Positions 24,101-26,939 of a stretch of 26,939 nt of DNA are shown in pieces. The DNA comes from Hofstenia miamia (lineage: Eukaryota > Xenacoelomorpha > Acoela > Hofsteniidae), in the NCBI GenBank assembly GCA_900660155.1, contig CABFPE010000005.1, positions 2,188,848 through 2,215,786 on the forward strand, given 5' to 3'. The notes beneath the pieces are model-generated. The model was not told the DNA's origin, did not search any database, and saw nothing but the letters and a program-made list of their open reading frames with translations. Within the stretch, counting starts at the first letter, position 1. The number at the start of each line of letters is the position of its first letter. A program made the position numbers and the translations under genes.

Positions 24101-24472
24101 CAAAACTAGTTTCTTGCTATACTTTATATTTATATTGCAATTCCTTGAGTTAAAATATATTTATTCTTAAGCTAATTAAAATACTTATATATATATATAT
24201 AAATATATAAATTTAGAGCTTGCTAATTTATTGAACTGGTGATTTCAGGTTCAATTAAAATACTTTCTTTAAATTTCCGTCTTAAGCAAGTCATTGAATT
24301 GGCTATTTCCTGCACAGTAATGTTCCTAAAAATTCATTGTGTTATGACTTATTTATGATATAGCTATAATTAAACTTAGAATTATCAAAATATTTTTAGT
24401 CACTTAAAAAATCCAGAAATTGCAGAAAAGATTCAGAAACTTGCAGAAGCCGGTATTCTACAAATGCGATAG
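11956..24472 (+). CDS. STIP1: STIP1/Hop/Sti1 Hsp70-Hsp90 organizing co-chaperone (spliced, initiator exon missing)
   Basis: This cytosolic adaptor holds Hsp70 and Hsp90 together during client transfer by binding their C-terminal EEVD tails. Eleven exons are resolved: 11956-12165, 13200-13331, 13374-13510, 13554-13719, 13771-13897, 14024-14126, 14166-14286, 15147-15243, 22522-22646, 22695-23020 and 24400-24472. They total 1617 bases (538 codons plus TAG), against about 543 residues in animals. Domain order by codon is TPR1 1-114, DP1 about 115-165, an acidic/Ser-Pro linker to 215, TPR2A 216-332, TPR2B about 345-455 and DP2 about 470-538. Carboxylate-clamp residues are present: [16 protein letters not shown] and YSRKG in TPR1; KEQGNAAYK and AKAFARIGN in TPR2A; KGNELF, SNRAACY and SYLRKA in TPR2B. 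DP2 has ILQDPIM and HLKNPEI. The first residue or residues, including Met, must lie on an upstream exon ending in phase 0. All junctions are GT-AG and keep frame. Confidence 0.95.
12166..13199 (+). other. STIP1 intron of 1034 bp
   Basis: A GT-AG intron between the TPR1 exons. Positions 12237-12503 form a less AT-rich block with a 90-codon open frame on the minus strand (see separate entry). The rest is AT-rich with no recognised feature. Confidence 0.85.
12237..12518 (-). other. Unrecognised open frame inside a STIP1 intron, possible gene fragment
   Basis: The minus-strand frame from the TAA at about 12516 to 12237 has no stop for about 90 codons and has less biased composition than its surroundings. 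It includes [31 protein letters not shown] and MMECPLC. No ATG opens it. The opposite strand (12277-12516) is open too, so a chance open block is possible. I do not recognise a family; a processed-pseudogene fragment is the best guess. Confidence 0.2.
13200..13331 (+). CDS. STIP1: STIP1 exon 3: end of TPR1
   Basis: Forty-four codons in phase 0, from [11 protein letters not shown] to ALSDLNK. It carries the Lys and Arg clamp residues of the third TPR (GYSRKG). The exon is followed by a 42-bp intron. Confidence 0.93.
13332..13373 (+). other. STIP1 mini-intron, 42 bp
   Basis: It begins GTTTGTTC and ends GTTTTTAG. This acceptor was chosen because it gives the in-frame family motif [12 protein letters not shown]. 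The next AG downstream (13395) would shift the frame. Confidence 0.88.
13374..13510 (+). CDS. STIP1: STIP1 exon 4: DP1 domain
   Basis: The exon starts [15 protein letters not shown] and contains [15 protein letters not shown], the DP1 signature. It ends in phase 2 (ATG TCT TC) before GTAAGT. Confidence 0.92.
13511..13553 (+). other. STIP1 mini-intron, 43 bp
   Basis: It begins GTAAGTACC and ends TCTTATAG. Removal joins TC and G into Ser and keeps the frame. Confidence 0.88.
13554..13719 (+). CDS. STIP1: STIP1 exon 5: end of DP1 and linker
   Basis: It encodes [17 protein letters not shown], matching the end of DP1, then a hydrophilic Ser/Pro/Lys-rich linker ([16 protein letters not shown]) that joins DP1 to TPR2A. 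It ends in phase 0 at NDPQKQ. Confidence 0.9.
13771..13897 (+). CDS. STIP1: STIP1 exon 6: TPR2A, first part
   Basis: It begins [17 protein letters not shown], with the Lys and Asn clamp residues for the Hsp90 tail, and ends ITYLLNKA in phase 1. The preceding intron is 51 bp and the following one 126 bp. Confidence 0.93.
14024..14126 (+). CDS. STIP1: STIP1 exon 7: TPR2A, middle
   Basis: It encodes [18 protein letters not shown] through SYEQIAK. It begins and ends inside codons (phases 1 and 2), both restored across the junctions. Confidence 0.92.
14127..14165 (+). other. STIP1 mini-intron, 39 bp
   Basis: It begins GTAGGTTTT and ends TTGTTTTAG. It is the smallest intron here; its removal gives QIAKAFARIGN, a conserved TPR2A segment. 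Confidence 0.88.
14166..14286 (+). CDS. STIP1: STIP1 exon 8: end of TPR2A
   Basis: It encodes [15 protein letters not shown] to AVLQKISE, including the last Arg clamp residue and the family motif [10 protein letters not shown]. It ends in phase 0. Confidence 0.92.
14287..15146 (+). other. STIP1 intron of 860 bp with AT microsatellites
   Basis: A GT-AG intron with no recognised gene. It holds (AT)n runs at about 14511-14522 and 14873-14897. Confidence 0.85.
14873..14897. repeat. (AT)n microsatellite
   Basis: About 12 AT units in the 860-bp STIP1 intron. Confidence 0.9.
15147..15243 (+). CDS. STIP1: STIP1 exon 9: start of TPR2B
   Basis: It encodes [19 protein letters not shown], then [10 protein letters not shown] with the Lys and Asn clamp residues of TPR2B. 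It ends in phase 1 before GTACGT. Confidence 0.92.
15610..16979 (+). mobile_element. 5'-truncated non-LTR retrotransposon with TTA-repeat tail
   Basis: Broken reverse-transcriptase sequence is spread over the + frames. [16 protein letters not shown] (about 15660) is the N-terminal RT motif. [12 protein letters not shown] (about 15955) has the motif A Asp. [17 protein letters not shown] (about 16140) resembles the GVPQGSxLGP...ND block. [12 protein letters not shown] (about 16250) sits where YADD is expected, and [11 protein letters not shown] (about 16555) is the C-terminal connection. It ends with AATAAA near 16946 and a TTA repeat. No endonuclease domain is present, so it is 5'-truncated, as usual for LINEs. 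The clade (CR1/I/Jockey-like) is not resolved. Confidence 0.8.
16961..16980. repeat. TTA-repeat tail of the LINE
   Basis: A short (ATT)n run directly follows the LINE 3' end; simple-repeat tails of this kind mark some LINE clades. Confidence 0.7.
17325..17332. repeat. 8-bp target-site duplication ATTTAGAT, left
   Basis: The identical 8 bp occurs at 19852-19859 and directly flanks the hAT inverted repeats. Eight base pairs is the hAT superfamily length. Confidence 0.88.
17501..19277 (-). pseudogene. hAT transposase pseudogene with BED-like finger
   Basis: The reading starts at ATG 19277 ([14 protein letters not shown]) and stays in frame to about 18243, interrupted only by TGA at 19233-19235 and TAA at 18786-18788. 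The order is a zinc-finger-like [18 protein letters not shown] then YYEAKH, a linker with [16 protein letters not shown], the catalytic segment SVALDDAF with its Asp, [23 protein letters not shown], and [14 protein letters not shown]. Frameshifts near 18250, 18100 and 17860 then break it. The C-terminal dimerisation segment [19 protein letters not shown] then SDEHLNALL is intact at about 17650-17560. The architecture matches the transposase from which GTF2IRD2 and some ZBED genes derive. It is decayed, not domesticated. Confidence 0.88.
19497..19537. promoter_or_regulatory. GC palindrome and hairpin in the hAT leader
   Basis: GCATGCGCGCATGC (19497-19510) is a perfect 14-bp palindrome. It is followed by a stem CTTCA/ACAAC paired with GTTGT/TGAAG (19510-19537) around TCGCT, with a 3-base bulge. 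The position between the transposase start and the element end suggests a promoter or subterminal transposase-binding region; this is inference. Confidence 0.35.
19852..19859. repeat. 8-bp target-site duplication ATTTAGAT, right
   Basis: It matches the left copy at 17325-17332 exactly. Confidence 0.88.
19860..22521 (+). other. Remainder of the large STIP1 intron, no gene seen
   Basis: AT-rich sequence with dense stops. The 134-codon + frame at 21905-22309 is rich in Lys, Asn and Ile and has no motif. No inverted repeats or target duplications were recognised by eye. Confidence 0.45.
22522..22646 (+). CDS. STIP1: STIP1 exon 10: TPR2B, middle
   Basis: After completing Gly across the 7.3-kb intron it encodes [19 protein letters not shown], then [15 protein letters not shown], with the Asn clamp residue. 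It ends in phase 0 at NMAVK. Confidence 0.94.
22647..22694 (+). other. STIP1 mini-intron, 48 bp
   Basis: It begins GTACCTAT and ends TTTTCTTAG; both flanking exons are in phase 0. Confidence 0.88.
22695..23020 (+). CDS. STIP1: STIP1 exon 11: end of TPR2B and start of DP2
   Basis: The longest exon (326 bp). It encodes [20 protein letters not shown] with the last clamp residues, then a helical linker. DP2 follows with [20 protein letters not shown] then MQEDPKAVR. It ends in phase 2 before GTAGGA; reading on would hit a TAG immediately, which supports the splice. Confidence 0.94.
23021..24399 (+). other. STIP1 last intron, 1379 bp
   Basis: A GT-AG intron. It is AT-rich and contains an AT run near 24185-24200. 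A 69-codon + frame (23944-24153) has no motif. No transposon was recognised. Confidence 0.85.
24400..24472 (+). CDS. STIP1: STIP1 exon 12: end of DP2 and stop
   Basis: It completes Asp and encodes [18 protein letters not shown], then ILQMR and TAG (24470-24472). This is the conserved C-terminus of the family. Confidence 0.93.
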
Positions 24473-24790
24473 TTTTGTCCGAGTACTTTTATTAATATAT
24501 TTGGCTTTGTTTTGAAGCTAAGTAAATTTTCGATGTTATATTTTGATGTTTTTGCAATACTATAGGCTTTGATTTAAAATTCCTTCATTACAACGATTGC
24601 AATGGAAGTAAAATATATATTTTATAACGCGTTGTTTTGTCTTTTTAACCTCACGAAACGTTTTCGGATTATTTTATTTACAGCTTAGACAGCAAATGAT
24701 TGACGATTCGTGCTATTTCAACTCTTAACTCTATAAAAGATTTCTATTCTATTCTCTTCCTAAAATAAATTTAGCTGTTGTATATGCATT
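24473..24790 (+). terminator. STIP1 3' UTR with candidate poly(A) signal
   Basis: AATAAA at 24764-24769 lies about 290 bp after the stop and is the first canonical signal. The cleavage site is expected 10-30 bp downstream but cannot be fixed from sequence alone. Confidence 0.5.
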
Positions 24791-26029
24791 TTTAATTGCT
24801 GGTATGGTATTTAATAATAACAAATAATAATATATTTGCCTTTGTGACCTAGGATCGAACTTACAGGACAAATTTTATAAAATTAACAAAATGCAGAATT
24901 ATATATAGTAGTCTATTTTATGTTCACGTCGACTCTTTTCCCTTGCAAAAGAATGCTTCCTCAAATTTAATAAAAAAAATTACTATTTTTAAGTATCTTA
25001 AAATCGCAAACAATTGGTTCAATCACGTTAATGCAAATAAATTATGAACAACTTTTTGTTACTTTTCTTTTGTAAATTATTGTGCCCTTAGACTTTCGGA
25101 AGTCCAAATTACGATCAGTATTCTTAAAAGTAATAAATATTAAACTTTTTCGGTAGATTCTACGTAATTTTATTAATTGAAACATTTTTATTTGCAATGT
25201 AAAAAGCAAATTAATTTGACATTGTCTTGCAATGGAGCATTAGTGGGCCAAAGGTTTTCAAACCTTCCAAATAGTGTGTTTGCTTCAATTCATTACGACT
25301 GTCACTTTAGATCTAGTTCATCAAATTTTATAAAAAAGGTAATACAATTTTTTTATTTGAACAATCTTCCTTAACCTAGTCAGCGTCCAAGTACTAAATT
25401 TAGTACTTATTATAAACATGTCTACAGCATGCTGCTACAGAGACAAATTCACACTATTTCTAGCTGTTCATTAAAGTAATGATTATTTGTTAATTTCACT
25501 ACCTGTAATTTTTTCTTTAAGTTTCTGTTAGCTTTAGAATTGGAATTATTGCAATTACATTTTGATGACAAAAAAACAAAAGTCAAAATGTTCCGTTTCT
25601 TCTTATAATACATGATATTTAAGCATTAGATTGCCCCAATAATTGCTTTGAATATATATCTAATTGAATATTTGCTATTTATATTCAAACTTTTTATTTC
25701 AAAGCATTTTTGTCTCTAAAAATATATTTTTTAATTAGTACTAAATTAAGGACTCTGTGACTGTATTGAGCTCATTGACTCATACCTTGAAAAATATTTA
25801 ACATGTTGGGAAAAAACTACATTTATTACCAATCTATACGTAACCAAATTGATCATAATTTTGTAATTAATATTGGTTATATATTTTCAAATTTTGTGGA
25901 ATTAGTCTTGCTGAGGCCTTGAAATATTCCACAATTCGCAGTGCATTTTTCTAATAATTTTAGGCTCACAATAATTCATATATATTCATAAATTCATATA
26001 TATATTTAAAAATGCTCCACAAATGCATT
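24791..26029. other. AT-rich spacer downstream of STIP1
   Basis: No gene is recognised. The 65-codon + frame at 25177-25374 has no motif. A perfect 20-bp palindrome lies at 25389-25408. Confidence 0.5.
25389..25408. repeat. Perfect 20-bp palindrome
   Basis: AAGTACTAAATTTAGTACTT reads the same on both strands. A related TTAGTACTAAATTAAG lies near 25735. No function is evident; chance in AT-rich DNA is possible. Confidence 0.5.
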
Positions 26030-26716
26030 TTAAAATTGAATCCATTATTTGACGGGTTTTGATCTTCTATTGATCACCGTCAGAAATATTTCCCCAGCAA
26101 AATTTTTTTACAAAACTATGCACTTTAAAATTAACTAAAATAGTTTCTATATTCTAAGATTTAAAACTGTACAATGTGTCAAATGCTGATGTTAGAACTT
26201 TGTAATAAGATGATATTGCATAAATTCTTTTACAAATTGCTTTGACGCTGTTGATTTTATACTTCTTCTCACAATAAGATATAAATTGTATGTTTTTGAA
26301 AACAATTGTTATCCGCATAAATTAAGAAAATTATGAATAAACAAATTTTACAAAAAGATTATGAAACAAAGTTAATAACTCGATCATTGCAAGATCAAAA
26401 GAAGCAAAATTATATTGGAAACTTCCATATATTGAGAACAACATCAAGAATTGTCAAAAAAACTTAGTAAATATCAATAAAAAGCTCATAATATCAAGAC
26501 TTATTCCACTTTTTAGTACTTTGAAAACTGAATATCTTTTAAGCAAATGAATACATTTCAAAGACTACATTTATTTTAAATTTTAGCACATAGAAATTAT
26601 TTTAGTTAATTATAAAGTGTGGTTTATAGTTTTGTAAAAAAAAAATTTCTGGGAAAATATTTCTGACGATGATCAATAAAAGATCAAAACGCGGCAAATA
26701 GTGGATTCAATTTTAA
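26030..26716. mobile_element. Foldback/MITE-like element with arms of about 130 bp
   Basis: The left arm (about 26030-26162) and right arm (about 26577-26716) are inverted copies. Shared blocks are TTAAAATTGAATCCA, GTTTTGATCTT, ATTGATCA, CGTCAGAAATATTT, TTTTACAAAACTAT and AATTAACTAAAATA, with a few mismatches and small indels between them. The central 415 bp is AT-rich and non-coding. The layout fits a non-autonomous DNA transposon with long terminal inverted repeats; the superfamily is unknown and no clear target duplication is seen. Confidence 0.7.
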
Positions 26717-26726
26717 TATATATATA

Positions 26727-26939
26727 AGTAGTTAAGGAGGCCGAGACCCTGCGCCAAACAGACGCCTCTGATTGGTCGAGAGCTTATGACGTCACATGTC
26801 ACGTGACAGACCGTGAATATTGGCGGGGGTGGTTTGAGTGCTTACTCACAGATATCAAGGGGTGTTTGCAAATGATAATTAGTGATTCACTGATTGATTG
26901 GCAGACCACTAATTGGTTTTGTGGTGATTCATGTTGGGG
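26727..26939 (-). mobile_element. Terminus of a third, diverged family X copy, cut by the window end
   Basis: Read on the minus strand this matches the terminal module of the copies at 3181-3422 and 5212-5455. It runs from CCCCAACATGAATCAC to a tip reading AGTAGTTAAGGAGGCCGAG on the + strand. Shared blocks include AATTAGTGATTCA, ATATTGG followed by a GTGGTTT block, TGACGTCACAT and ACTCAC. The order of the TGACGTCA block differs from copies A and B. It also holds CACGTG and a CCAAT-type GATTGG. The element interior should lie beyond the window. Confidence 0.5.

Noticed and set aside
1..26939. CRISPR array, tRNA or rRNA genes
   Set aside because: No spaced direct repeats, cloverleaf or rRNA-like sequence was seen by eye.

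Overview
The window is nuclear DNA from an AT-rich metazoan, probably an invertebrate. It holds a spliced gene with GT-AG introns, several eukaryotic DNA transposons, a 5'-truncated non-LTR retrotransposon and long AT-rich spacers. There are no bacterial-type operons. Arthropod-like transposons fit an arthropod, but the sequence alone does not fix the phylum. Both ends of the window fall inside transposon sequence, and there are two N gaps (1 N at 4221; 21 Ns at 10917-10937). It may therefore be a whole short-read scaffold that breaks at repeats.

The only clear host gene is the Hsp70-Hsp90 organizing co-chaperone STIP1/Hop/Sti1, on the + strand from 11956 to 24472. I resolved eleven coding exons that join in phase into 538 codons plus a stop. 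They encode TPR1, DP1, TPR2A, TPR2B and DP2 in the family order. Only the short initiator exon is missing. Five introns are tiny (39-51 bp) and sit beside introns of 1.0, 1.4 and 7.3 kb.

Region by region: 1-539 is a decayed Tc1-like transposase (minus strand). 840-3422 is an orphan hAT-like transposon (family X), with a second 3' copy at 4222-5455 behind a single N. 5456-9517 is mostly featureless AT-rich DNA, with a TCTC-rich foldback element at 7952-8638 and a weak LTR-like stretch near 6716-7131. 9518-10640 is a deleted IS630/Tc1/mariner (DD37D-type) element with TIRs and TA flanks. 10714-11140 is an exact 203-bp duplication around the 21-N gap and looks like an assembly artefact. 11956-24472 is STIP1; its 7.3-kb intron carries a truncated LINE (about 15610-16979) and a nearly complete hAT element (17333-19851) with a perfect 8-bp target-site duplication. 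24473-26029 is the 3' UTR and spacer, 26030-26716 is a foldback element with arms of about 130 bp, and 26727-26939 is the terminus of another family X copy cut by the window end.

The transposons are all broken, and no element here is expected to be autonomous. I found no convincing new host system. The most interesting items are the orphan family X with its bZIP-site-rich terminal module, the mini-intron cluster in STIP1, and the two assembly-duplication signatures.
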